Assembly (NCBI GenBank): GCA_964538225.1 | Contig: CAZIDW010000029.1 | Location: 1 to 14,858 of the forward strand | Origin: JAFGCR01 sp964538225 | GTDB lineage: Bacteria; Patescibacteriota; Gracilibacteria; UM-FILTER-43-11 | Length of the DNA: 14,858 nucleotides | Reading direction: 5' to 3' | Part shown: positions 5,779 through 12,424 of the stretch, in pieces | How the letters are laid out: every line of letters begins with the position of its first letter | Numbering within the stretch: the stretch's first letter is position 1 | Position numbers and translations under genes: made by a program | The notes under the pieces: model-generated | Database searches by the model: none | Told to the model about the DNA's origin: nothing | Seen by the model: only the letters and a program-made list of their open reading frames with translations

Positions 5779-7044
5779 ATACACTTCTCCGTTAAATATC
5801 GTCATCACGGGCCAGCCTTTGAGAGTCATACCGTCGAAAGGCGTGTTTTTGCCTTTAGAGATCATTGTTTCCCAACTGACCTTTTTTTCCAGTTCCAGAT
5901 CGATGATGGTCAGATCAGCCGGCGCGCCGCTTCGGATCCGGCCGCTTTCCAGTTTGGCAAGCTGGGCGGGATTAGAGGTCATCAGGCGGATGATATCCAT
6001 CAGTTCTATGCCCTGTTTATGGTACAGTTCGTTCAGCGTCGCAGGGATTAAAAGTTCCACTTCTGAAAACCCGAAAGCCGCCTTTTTAATATCTGTTTCT
6101 TTTTCTTCCATGCTATGCGGGGCGTGGTCGGTCACGATGGCATCCACCGTGCCGTCTTTTATCCCTTTGATGATAGCCTGCCGGTCATCCTCGGTGCGGA
6201 GCGGGGGGTTGACTTTGGCTAAACTTCCTTTTTCTAAAACCAGGTCCTCGGTCAGCGAAAAGTGGTGGGGGGTCGCGTCGCAGGTGATCAGATCCGTTTC
6301 TTTTTTAGCCTGGCGGATCAGTTCAATAGATTCCTTAGTGCTCAGGTGGGTAAAATGGGCGCGGGCCCCGGTTTTTCGGGCGAGCCGGATTCCGCGTTCT
6401 ACCGCCTTATACTCCTTTTGATTCGGCTGGCCGGGCACGCTGAGCTGTTGGCTGACCTTTCCTTCGTTCACAATCCCGTCCGGGGCGATGGTATGTATTT
6501 CCGGATGGGTCATGAGCGTCAGCCCCAGGCCTTTGGCTTTGGCATAGGCCTGTTCCAGTAAAATTTCATCATCCACATCGACCCCGTCATCCGTAATAAA
6601 CCACACCGACAGGTCGGGATACGCCTCCAGTTCCGCCAAAGCCTTTCCTTCCAGATCCCGGGTGATGGCCGCCACCACATACACATGCACTTTGGCATTT
6701 TGGCGGATGAGTTTCAGATATTCTTTAATCCGTTCAGCGGAGTCCAGTTTAGGCTGGGTGTTGGGCATAGTAAAAACAGTCGTCACGCCACCGCGGAGCG
6801 CAGCCGCCGTACCGGTCTCGATAGTTTCTTTATACGCCTGTTCCAAGTCCCGCAGGTGCACATGCAGGTCGATGACGCCCGGAATCACCAGCTTACCGCG
6901 TGCATCTACCGCTTCCGCGTCCAGCGCGCTTTCCGCCGGATCGATCTCATAGATTTTTCCTTCTTTGATGAGGATATCCGCTGTCTCGTTCCGCCCGCTG
7001 GCAGGATCCAGCAGCCGTCCGTTTTTGATTAAGAGTTTGCCCAT
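5770..7044 (-). CDS. pyrC: Dihydroorotase, class I
   Basis: It closes N-carbamoyl-aspartate to dihydroorotate, the third step of de novo pyrimidine synthesis. At 424 residues it is the usual size of class I enzymes. Zinc ligands visible are H61 and H63 in IDLHVHLRD, H180 in MTHPEIH, H233 in FTHLST and D306 in VTDHAPHS. The middle stretch FITDDGVDV (149-157) carries the aspartate that bridges or binds metal in this class. The substrate-binding KET follows at 72-74, and PFDG (402-405) near the end is also typical. The usual RE-P-G after the HVHL motif is RDLEQ here. The ATG at 7044 gives the standard start; no Shine-Dalgarno sequence is seen. It lies 182 bp downstream of pyrB on the same strand and is probably co-transcribed. 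The TAG stop and final KT come from the end of the inverted repeat, so the original C-terminus may have been altered. Confidence 0.95.
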   Translation of the reverse strand: MGKLLIKNGRLLDPASGRNETADILIKEGKIYEIDPAESALDAEAVDARGKLVIPGVIDLHVHLRDLEQAYKETIETGTAAALRGGVTTVFTMPNTQPKLDSAERIKEYLKLIRQNAKVHVYVVAAITRDLEGKALAELEAYPDLSVWFITDDGVDVDDEILLEQAYAKAKGLGLTLMTHPEIHTIAPDGIVNEGKVSQQLSVPGQPNQKEYKAVERGIRLARKTGARAHFTHLSTKESIELIRQAKKETDLITCDATPHHFSLTEDLVLEKGSLAKVNPPLRTEDDRQAIIKGIKDGTVDAIVTDHAPHSMEEKETDIKKAAFGFSEVELLIPATLNELYHKQGIELMDIIRLMTSNPAQLAKLESGRIRSGAPADLTIIDLELEKKVSWETMISKGKNTPFDGMTLKGWPVMTIFNGEVYKT

Positions 7045-7049
7045 AGTTC

Positions 7050-7080
7050 TAATTGGCGGCCTAATTGGCGGCCTAATTGG
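7050..7080. repeat. 12-bp tandem repeat just upstream of pyrC
   Basis: TAATTGGCGGCC is repeated at 7050-7061 and 7062-7073, followed by a partial TAATTGG (7074-7080). It occupies the bases immediately before the pyrC ATG on the minus strand. Similar words recur in altered form at 7211-7236 (CCAATTAGATCCGC, ATTGGTTA) at the other end of the spacer, so the spacer ends resemble each other in inverted sense. Confidence 0.7.
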
Positions 7081-7084
7081 TTAT

Positions 7085-7170
7085 TTTTATCACTGAATCA
7101 CTTTTCACTGGATCACGGAATCACTTGTGTTCCAGTTTCCCAGTGAATACGCGTTCCGGTGTTCCAGTGA
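7085..7170. repeat. 7-base-period inverted array, pyrB-pyrC spacer
   Basis: Steps AATCACT, TTTCACT, GGATCAC, GGAATCA (7096-7123) lead into a right side of GTGTTCC, AGTTTCC, CAGTGAA, then TTCCGGTGTTCCAGTGA. The left arm 7105-7120 pairs with 7154-7170 with one mismatch and one bulge. A second small hairpin, CCTTCCGA with TCGGAGG, follows at about 7187-7208. Confidence 0.7.
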
Positions 7171-7226
7171 AACAACCATTAGGTCTCCCTTCCGATATAC
7201 GTCGGAGGGGCCTCCAATTAGATCCG

Positions 7227-8141
7227 CTATTGGTTATAATTATTCCACAGCGTCTTTAAAAGCGCCATCCGCATATAGATGCCGTTTTCGGACTGGCGGA
7301 AGTACGCGCCCTGGTCCATGCCGTCGACTTCGACCGTGATCTCATCCACGCGGGGCAGGGGATGGAGGACGCGCAGGTTCGGTTTCCCCATACGCACGAT
7401 GCCCGATGTGAGCACATAAGAGCCTTTCAGAAAGTAGTATTCTTCCAGGTTCTCAAACCGCTCCTGCTGGATGCGCGTCATGTACAGAATATCCATGTCG
7501 GGGATATATTTGTTGAGTTCGCTGTCTTCCACATACTCGATGCCTTTTTCCTTCAGTATGTCCAGGTAGTAATTGGGGATCTTAAGCTGTTCCGGGCTGA
7601 TGAAGATGATTTTTTTGATATCGTATAAGGCGAGCAGATAAAGGAGCGAGTGGACGGTCCGGCCGAATTTCAGGTCGCCGCAGAACCCCACCACTTTGCC
7701 GTCGATGCCGCCGCATTCCCGCTGGATGGTGTACATATCGAGGAGCGCCTGTGTGGGATGCTGATTGGATCCGTCTCCGCCGTTCAGGAAAGGTTTTTTG
7801 GTGTACTGGATAGCTTCGGCGGCTGATCCTTCTTTTGGGTGCCGCATTACCAGGATATCGGCGTATTTTTCGACCACGCGAATAGTATCGTTTAATGCCT
7901 CTCCTTTTTTCATGGACGTGGAGCTGGCATTGGCCACGGTGATGAGGCGGCCGCCCACCCGGTGTACAGCTGACTCAAAACTGAGGCGGGTACGCGTACT
8001 GGGCTCAAAAAAGAGCGAGGCGACAATCACCCCGTCCAGGTCTTTGGTGCGCTGGGTGCGGAGCCTTTCTGCTTCTTCGATAAAAAAATCGACTTCCTCC
8101 CGTGTGAGGTCAGCCGACGTCGTAAGTTGCGTTCGGTTCAT
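7227..8141 (-). CDS. pyrB: Aspartate carbamoyltransferase, catalytic chain
   Basis: It joins carbamoyl phosphate to aspartate, the committed step of pyrimidine synthesis. From the ATG at 8141 the protein has 304 residues, the normal size. Carbamoyl-phosphate binding sequence FFEPSTRTRLSFE lies at 44-56. The loop SMKKGE (76-81) supplies the partner-subunit lysine, HPTQ is at 128-131, GDLKFGRTVHSL at 155-166 and HPLPR at 260-264. The frame extends to an ATG at 8201, but that codon lies upstream of a promoter (8197-8169) and touches a terminator hairpin, so 8141 is chosen. It is followed by pyrC on the same strand. No pyrI regulatory chain and no carbamoyl phosphate synthetase gene is in the window. 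No PyrR-type attenuator or Shine-Dalgarno sequence is apparent. Confidence 0.96.
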   Translation of the reverse strand: MNRTQLTTSADLTREEVDFFIEEAERLRTQRTKDLDGVIVASLFFEPSTRTRLSFESAVHRVGGRLITVANASSTSMKKGEALNDTIRVVEKYADILVMRHPKEGSAAEAIQYTKKPFLNGGDGSNQHPTQALLDMYTIQRECGGIDGKVVGFCGDLKFGRTVHSLLYLLALYDIKKIIFISPEQLKIPNYYLDILKEKGIEYVEDSELNKYIPDMDILYMTRIQQERFENLEEYYFLKGSYVLTSGIVRMGKPNLRVLHPLPRVDEITVEVDGMDQGAYFRQSENGIYMRMALLKTLWNNYNQ

Positions 8142-8168
8142 GGTATTTTGGATTAATTTTCGATAGAT

Positions 8169-8197
8169 ATTGTAGATTTTTTCGGTAATAAAGTAAA
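8169..8197 (-). promoter_or_regulatory. Promoter of pyrB-pyrC
   Basis: On the minus strand TTTACT (8197-8192), a 17-base spacer and TACAAT (8174-8169). Predicted start is about 8162, giving a leader of about 20 bases before the 8141 ATG. It lies directly after the terminator hairpin of the upstream gene. Confidence 0.65.
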
Positions 8198-8200
8198 CCA

Positions 8201-8240
8201 TAAAAAAATGGCCCGACCCGTAAGACAGGCCATTTTTTTA
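8201..8240. terminator. Symmetrical terminator between the 76-residue gene and pyrB
   Basis: AAAAAAATGGCC (8202-8213) and GGCCATTTTTTT (8228-8239) are perfect 12-bp arms with a 14-base loop, flanked by A and T tracts so that it works in both directions. It ends transcription of the minus-strand gene at 8257-8487 and insulates the pyrB promoter. Confidence 0.9.
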
Positions 8241-8256
8241 TGTCGATTTCAAATAA

Positions 8257-8487
8257 TTAGTTTTCAGCGGATTCATCGGCAGGTTTTAAAGAGTTTAAAA
8301 GACCGCCAAATACATCCCGGCCTTCGCGGATAAAGTTTTCCACCATGTCCCGCTTGGCATCGTCGAGCTCTTTTAATTCAAGAATTCCTTGTTTGAATTC
8401 TTCAGTGGCCTGGACAAAATCATCCAGCAGATCTTCTAAAGACCTGTCCGTTTCCGGGGCGGCTGGGGTTTCGGAGGGCGTGGTCAT
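8257..8487 (-). CDS. Small acidic helical protein of unknown function
   Basis: 76 residues with a disordered, Thr/Pro/Ala-rich first 14 residues. A long amphipathic, strongly acidic helical region follows (about 15-68, with EDLLDDFVQATEEF and LELKELDDAKRDMVENFI), then a short polar tail. There are no cysteines, membrane segments or enzyme motifs. It is accepted as a gene because it has a near-perfect promoter 37 bases upstream of the ATG and a strong terminator 17 bases after the stop, with nothing else in the interval. It is divergent from obg. It could be a small partner or adaptor protein; I do not recognise a family. Confidence 0.75.
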   Translation of the reverse strand: MTTPSETPAAPETDRSLEDLLDDFVQATEEFKQGILELKELDDAKRDMVENFIREGRDVFGGLLNSLKPADESAEN

Positions 8488-8523
8488 AATAAAATAAGGT
8501 TAAGCATTAAAAAATAGGGTGAT

Positions 8524-8552
8524 ATAATATAATTCAATTAACCAAATGTCAA
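8524..8552 (-). promoter_or_regulatory. Promoter of the 76-residue gene
   Basis: On the minus strand a perfect TTGACA (8552-8547), a 17-base spacer and TATTAT (8529-8524). The flanks are very AT-rich. Predicted start is about 8517, 30 bases before the ATG. It is the best consensus promoter in the window. Confidence 0.8.
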
Positions 8553-8603
8553 TTTTTTTTCTTTATTTGATTTCTTAGGTAATACAAGGTTAAATACTAT
8601 CGT

Positions 8604-8674
8604 ATTGAAAATTGAAGATTGAAACGCTTCGCTATTGAAAATTAATCTTCAATTTTTAATCTTCAATCTTCAAT
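8604..8674. repeat. 7-base-period inverted array upstream of obg
   Basis: The left side reads ATTGAAA, ATTGAAG, ATTGAAA (8604-8624). The right side reads ATTAATC, TTCAATT, TTTAATC, TTCAATC, TTCAAT (8641-8674). Arms 8604-8623 and 8655-8674 pair at 18 of 20 positions. It ends eight bases before the obg ATG and so forms most of its leader. No convincing + strand promoter is visible between it and 8553. Confidence 0.85.
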
Positions 8675-8682
8675 AAAAAATC

Positions 8683-9957
8683 ATGCATTTCGCAGATGAA
8701 GCCAACATCTTTGTAAAAGCCGGTAGCGGCGGCAATGGGTCCGCTAGTTTCCGTCGTGAAAAATTCGTACCCAAAGGCGGTCCCGACGGCGGTAACGGCG
8801 GAGACGGGGGGAGTGTTATTCTGCAGGCGGATGAAAATATGAACACACTGGCGAATTTTCTGGGTAAAAAACACTACAAGGCAGGGAAGGGGGAGATGGG
8901 ACTCGGCCAGAATATGACTGGACAGCATGGGGAAGATGAGATTCTAAAAGTGCCTTGCGGTACGCTGGTTTATGAAACAGGTGCGCATGAACTTTTGGCA
9001 GACCTGACACATCACGGCCAGACCGTCATCGTGGCTCGCGGAGGATTGGGTGGAAAGGGCAATACCGGTTTTACCACCTCGGTGCGCCAGGCGCCGGATT
9101 TCGCGGAACTCGGTGAACCGGGGGAAGAAAAGGAGCTGAGACTGGAACTCAAACTTATCGCGGACGTAGCCATTATTGGGTATCCGAGCGTAGGAAAGTC
9201 CACACTTATCTCCCGCATCAGTAATGCCCGCCCCAAAATCGCCGATTACCCGTTTACCACCCTCATCCCGAATCTCGGCGTGGTGAAGGTGGATGACACG
9301 GATTTTGTGGTGGCGGACATCCCCGGTTTAATCGAAGGAGCGCATGAAGGAAAAGGATTGGGAGTTGAGTTTTTAAAGCATATCGAGCGCTGTAAAATCC
9401 TCGTTCACCTCTTCGACATCACCCGTGATGACCTGAAAACCGATTACAAAAAACTGAATGAAGAATTAAAATTATTCAGCAGGGAACTCGCCAAAAAACC
9501 CCAGATCCTCGTCGCCAACAAGGTGGACGCCACCATTCCCGAGATCATCGACGAGACGAAGAAGTTATTCAGATCTGAAAAGCCATTATTCATCTCCGCC
9601 GTAACCGGTGAGGGGATTGATGAGTTTTTGTATCGGCTGAAAGATGAAGTTAAAAAGCACCGCCGTACCATCGGAAACCGGAAACCGGAAACCGGAAAAC
9701 GTAAAGTATTCAAACCCCATCTCGATATCCCCGATATCCGCCAGTTCGATATTCAGAAAGAAGGCGGCGGTTTCCGGGTAACAGGCAGACGCATCGAGCA
9801 GATGGCGGTGATGACCGACATGTCCAAACGCGGCGCCATCGTCCGCATACAGGACGTGTGGAAAAAGGTGGGGATCAAAAAAGAACTCGAACGCATGGGC
9901 GCGCAGGAAGGGGATAAGGTATATATAGGTGGGCGGGTGTTTGAGTTTGGGGGGTGA
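8683..9957 (+). CDS. obg: GTPase Obg/CgtA, 50S ribosome assembly
   Basis: Obg is an essential GTPase that binds the large ribosomal subunit during assembly and responds to cell energy state. The 424-residue protein has three domains. The glycine-rich Obg fold is 1-157, with GSGGNGS (14-20) and GGPDGGNGGDGG (32-43). The G domain has G1 GYPSVGKST (166-174), a switch I threonine in YPFTT (189-193), G3 DIPG (212-215), G4 NKVD (279-282) and G5 SAV (305-307). An OCT-type C-terminal domain runs about 342-424. The linker before the OCT domain, GNRKPETGKR (331-340), is encoded by tandem GGAAACC heptamers and looks like a repeat expansion tolerated in a flexible segment. The start gives the standard MHFADEA-type N-terminus; the leader is a fold-back array without a Shine-Dalgarno sequence. 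It is convergent with the VOC/amidohydrolase block. Confidence 0.97.
   Translation: MHFADEANIFVKAGSGGNGSASFRREKFVPKGGPDGGNGGDGGSVILQADENMNTLANFLGKKHYKAGKGEMGLGQNMTGQHGEDEILKVPCGTLVYETGAHELLADLTHHGQTVIVARGGLGGKGNTGFTTSVRQAPDFAELGEPGEEKELRLELKLIADVAIIGYPSVGKSTLISRISNARPKIADYPFTTLIPNLGVVKVDDTDFVVADIPGLIEGAHEGKGLGVEFLKHIERCKILVHLFDITRDDLKTDYKKLNEELKLFSRELAKKPQILVANKVDATIPEIIDETKKLFRSEKPLFISAVTGEGIDEFLYRLKDEVKKHRRTIGNRKPETGKRKVFKPHLDIPDIRQFDIQKEGGGFRVTGRRIEQMAVMTDMSKRGAIVRIQDVWKKVGIKKELERMGAQEGDKVYIGGRVFEFGG
9673..9700 (+). repeat. GGAAACC heptamer tandem repeat inside obg
   Basis: Three exact copies of GGAAACC (9673-9679, 9680-9686, 9687-9693) and a fourth with one change, GGAAAAC (9694-9700). 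It lies in the coding sequence at the junction of the G and C-terminal domains. It has the same unit length as the intergenic arrays but is not inverted. Confidence 0.95.
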
Positions 9958-9979
9958 TCAGTTAACTAAAAAGGAGAAC

Positions 9980-10059
9980 GGTGGCCTTACCCCCTCCACC
10001 CCCTCAATAAGCGAAGGGGGACTGCGGGGGTTGAGGGAGGAAGGGGTGTTATAATCACC
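9980..10059. repeat. GC-rich imperfect inverted repeat after obg
   Basis: A C-rich left arm (9988-10007) pairs imperfectly with a G-rich right arm (10031-10050), and GGTG (9980-9983) with CACC (10056-10059). It shares TAAGCGAAGG (10008-10017) and the following G-rich stretch with the element at 5610-5778, so the two belong to one family. It lies between the convergent obg and VOC genes. Confidence 0.6.
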
Positions 10060-10138
10060 AACTTCCCCTTTTTATCTAACCCTTCTTCCCTGCCTGCCAT
10101 CCTTTTACCATTCCGCATCAAACAGCCAGGATGGATAA

Positions 10139-10180
10139 TCAATTTTCATTCGTCCTCAGCCACTGCTCCGGGTTTTTGCC
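10139..10180 (-). pseudogene. Scrap of an amidohydrolase 3' end
   Basis: Read on the minus strand, directly after the VOC stop and in the same frame, this codes for GKNPEQWLRTNEN and a TGA. It closely matches the last codons of the amidohydrolase (SENPERWLRANGG). At DNA level 10147-10176 and 10599-10628 agree at 28 of 30 bases, and the similarity stops on both sides. It is therefore a duplicated or left-over 3' tip, not a gene. Confidence 0.75.
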
Positions 10181-10550
10181 CTATCTCTGATAGTCAGCAA
10201 TCTCAATTAGGTTACCTTCCGTATCCTCACATTCAAAACAGTAGTAACGGTATGTCGTAAAGGCGAGGTCGGTCGGTTCGAAAGTGATTTTTACGCCGTA
10301 TTTTTTCACTTTTTCAAAAATCCCGTCCACATCATCAGTCCGGAATACAGGTATTGAATTATTTCCGACAATCCGTTTTTCACTGATTATTCCTGGGTCG
10401 ATTAAGCCAAAAATAGCTCCGTTCTCCATCTCAAAGTCAGCCCATTGATTTTCTTCTCTGTGAGAGACTTTCATGTCCAACAGATCCTCATAAAAAGCAA
10501 ATAGCTCTATCCATATTTTTTACGGATACATAGGTGTGGTCGAATTTCAT
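10181..10550 (-). pseudogene. VOC/glyoxalase-bleomycin-resistance family gene with a frameshift
   Basis: The intact frame from 10480 (TTG) to 10181 gives 99 residues ending ECEDTEGNLIEIADYQR, the typical C-terminal half of a vicinal-oxygen-chelate protein with its metal-binding glutamate (GNLIEI). The missing front is present in another frame: the ATG at 10550 gives MKFDHTYVSVKNMDRAICF and then hits TGA. Removing one base from the A5 run at 10492-10496 (T5 on the coding strand) joins it as RAICFYEDLLDMKV, the expected VOC first helix, giving about 122 residues, the family norm. So it is a full-length gene with a one-base insertion, either a real inactivation or an assembly error. An in-frame ATG at 10559 is an alternative start. 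Metal ligands H5 (FDH) and the late E are kept. It follows the amidohydrolase with a 40-base gap and is bracketed by 30-base direct repeats. The substrate is unknown. Confidence 0.8.
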
Positions 10551-10590
10551 TACTGCCATACTTTAAAAGTTATCGCTTGAGAACATACCC

Positions 10591-11706
10591 CTACCCCCCA
10601 TTCGCCCTCAGCCACCGCTCCGGGTTTTCGCTGTACACCTTTTTCAGGATATCCGAATTCAGGTTCAGACCGTTTAATACTTTCGTTTCCTCATACCAGC
10701 GGTTATACGATTTCATCTTCTCCAGCTTGGTTTTGCAGAAATCCCCGGCTTTCGGTTTGCAGTCTTTATAGATCTGCTGATTGGTTTCGGCGATGCCTTT
10801 ATAGTAGTCGTTGACGGGTTCGCAGGTGAACCGCTTTTTCTCCAGCAGGTCGCGGTAGCATTGGATGGTGGCTTCCATAAACGCTTCATCTTTTTTATCC
10901 GTCTCGGTGATGACCATATCCGTGCCGAACAGGATGCGGTCGGGATATTCGTCAAAAAATTCCCGGTATTTGTCGATACTCCGGCTAATCCGGCGGAAGC
11001 CCGCGGCAAAGAACTGGGGCGAACCGAAACTGATGTCGGTGTAAAGGTTGGGGTAAGTGTCGAACAGTCGTTTGACTTCATCGATTTCGATGCTGGAGAC
11101 CATGTAATGGGGGACATTCACGACCAGATCCGGGAATTCTTTTAAGATGTTTTCCAGCTCACTTCCGAATTTTTTGATGTTGATATGGTAAAGCACGGGA
11201 AGATGGTTGCGTTCCGCATAGGCGTAAACGGGTTTCATGCGCGCGGTGTCGAGTGGAAGGCTGAAGATATCGTAGTAATAGGAATGGCCGTTATAGAGCT
11301 TTAGGCCTTTTCCGCCTCGTTCATGACAGTTCTGAAACAGCTGGAGCGCGTTGCTGTCCATGGGGCTGACGGTACAGAGGGGGATGAAGCGGTCTGGGTA
11401 GGTCTCGGCGATTTTCAGGATTTCATCCATGTTTTCTTCATGCCGGGTAAAAGATTTACTGCCGTTTAACGTCAGCGTTTCCCAGGGGGAGGGAAGTAAA
11501 ACAGTCTTATCCACACCCACGCGTTCCATCACGTTTTTCAGCTCAGACGCTTTTTCAAGGTTTTGGATGTGTTCGTGCACATCGATGATCTTACTGCCGG
11601 AATACGCCCGGTTGGTAAACAAAAAGAAAAGCAGGATGACCAGGATCAGGACGACCAGTCCGAAAAAGTGGGGAAAATAACGGTGGCTTCTTAATTTTTT
11701 TAACAT
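10591..11706 (-). CDS. Membrane-anchored amidohydrolase (Amidohydrolase_2 / TIM-barrel metal hydrolase)
   Basis: 371 residues from the ATG at 11706. A basic N-terminus (LKKLRSHRY) is followed by one hydrophobic segment (about 11-31), then a soluble domain. This suggests an anchor with the enzyme outside the membrane. The domain has D42-V-H44-E-H46 (the DxHxH metal motif), GLKLYNGH (134-141), H174 in LYHIN, H200 in NVPHY and D263 in LFGTD. This is the amidohydrolase-2 pattern seen in decarboxylases and lactonases as well as hydrolases. A C-terminal insertion (about 290-345) with three cysteines, C295, C316 and C324, is unusual. The frame runs on to 11772, but that part is the adjacent repeat, so 11706 is chosen. 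The promoter is unclear. It is divergent from the YtxH gene and upstream of the VOC gene. The reaction cannot be named. Confidence 0.85.
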   Translation of the reverse strand: MLKKLRSHRYFPHFFGLVVLILVILLFFLFTNRAYSGSKIIDVHEHIQNLEKASELKNVMERVGVDKTVLLPSPWETLTLNGSKSFTRHEENMDEILKIAETYPDRFIPLCTVSPMDSNALQLFQNCHERGGKGLKLYNGHSYYYDIFSLPLDTARMKPVYAYAERNHLPVLYHINIKKFGSELENILKEFPDLVVNVPHYMVSSIEIDEVKRLFDTYPNLYTDISFGSPQFFAAGFRRISRSIDKYREFFDEYPDRILFGTDMVITETDKKDEAFMEATIQCYRDLLEKKRFTCEPVNDYYKGIAETNQQIYKDCKPKAGDFCKTKLEKMKSYNRWYEETKVLNGLNLNSDILKKVYSENPERWLRANGG

Positions 11707-11748
11707 AAATTTTTTTATATGGGTTTTTATTTTAACACAGGTATAGGT

Positions 11749-11797
11749 CAGTGACCAGAGACCAGTGATCAAAGATCAGCACGGGTCATCGGTCATT
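11749..11797. repeat. 7-base-period array (CAGTGAC type) between divergent genes
   Basis: Steps of seven: CAGTGAC, CAGAGAC, CAGTGAT, CAAAGAT, CAGCACG, GGTCATC, GGTCATT, followed by four more T residues. The left half pairs only partly with the right (about 10 of 14 at the ends). It shares 17 of its first 18 bases with the rseP terminator array at 3288. It lies between two divergent genes, so a simple terminator role does not explain it. Confidence 0.8.
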
Positions 11798-11805
11798 TTT
11801 CCGCC

Positions 11806-11834
11806 TTGTTATTTATCTCCAATTTTGCTACATT
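11806..11834 (+). promoter_or_regulatory. Promoter of the YtxH-type gene and hppA
   Basis: TTGTTA (11806-11811), a 17-base spacer and TACATT (11829-11834). Predicted start is about 11841, some 23 bases before the ATG at 11864. It begins nine bases after the adjacent array. Confidence 0.6.
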
Positions 11835-11863
11835 AAAAATAATAAAAATTAACTGATAAAAAT

Positions 11864-12391
11864 ATGAAACTCGGACGATATATCGTCGGGCTGGTCAGCG
11901 GCCTGACCTTTGGAATGTTATTTGCCCCCCGAAAAGGGAAAGATCTAAGAAAAGAGCTGGCCCAGAAAAGCTCCCAGTCCGGCACCGAGGGCTTAAGGAC
12001 CCTGGGCGACGCGTTTAAAGAAGCGGGCGGAGACGCCTGGAAAGAGCTCAAATCCCTGGCGGAAAGCGAACAGGTGAGCGCGCTGATGGAACTTTCGCAG
12101 GAGAGGATGCGGGCGTTTCTGGACGCTGCCGAAGAAAAAGGTTATGATGTCGCGGCCCAGGTGCAGGAGCGGTTTGAAGATCTGGCCGACCTGGCCAGGG
12201 AAAAAGCGGACGAGATGAAAGAAAAGGCCGGCACGGCGGAAGAAAAGGTCACCAAAAAGGCCCGTTCCGCCGCCAAAAAGAACATTGCCTTCGCCAAACG
12301 CAAAGTAGCTTCAAAAGCCGCCCCTAAAAAGAAGACGGCGAAACGGAAGACCAAAAAGCGGACTGCTAAAAAAAGCACGAGTAAGAAATAG
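11864..12391 (+). CDS. YtxH-domain protein with histone-H1-like basic tail
   Basis: 175 residues. The first 30 (a hydrophobic GLVSGLTFGMLFAPRKGKDLRK segment) match the YtxH pattern: a small glycine-rich membrane helix followed by LFAP-x-x-GK. Residues 40-125 are charged and helical, probably a coiled coil. The last 50 residues contain 23 Lys/Arg among Ala, Thr and Ser, with KKTAKRKTKKRTAKK-type blocks like those of bacterial H1-like (Hc1/AlgP) DNA-binding tails. The combination suggests a membrane-anchored protein with a nucleic-acid- or polyanion-binding tail; that is inference. It has its own promoter and lies 33 bp upstream of hppA on the same strand, so the two are probably co-transcribed. 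YtxH proteins have no agreed molecular function. Confidence 0.85.
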   Translation: MKLGRYIVGLVSGLTFGMLFAPRKGKDLRKELAQKSSQSGTEGLRTLGDAFKEAGGDAWKELKSLAESEQVSALMELSQERMRAFLDAAEEKGYDVAAQVQERFEDLADLAREKADEMKEKAGTAEEKVTKKARSAAKKNIAFAKRKVASKAAPKKKTAKRKTKKRTAKKSTSKK

Positions 12392-12424
12392 CTTCATCCT
12401 TATTTCCTTTAATCCCAGATCATC

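Noticed and set aside
8142..8201. Longer pyrB start at 8201
   Set aside because: It lies upstream of the pyrB promoter and at the edge of a terminator; the extra 20 residues are not part of the carbamoyltransferase fold.
9970..10008. AAGGAGA followed by GTG and a short proline-rich frame (VALPPPPPQ, then stop)
   Set aside because: Nine codons only, produced by the C-rich repeat arm; the genome otherwise does not seem to use Shine-Dalgarno sequences.
11507..11515. Perfect DnaA-box word TTATCCACA
   Set aside because: It lies alone inside the amidohydrolase coding sequence, encoding conserved-looking residues (GVDKT); a single copy far from an AT-rich spacer is not an origin.
11707..11772. Longer amidohydrolase start at 11772
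   Set aside because: The extra residues are encoded by the CAGTGAC-type array and precede the basic residues and membrane helix expected at the N-terminus.
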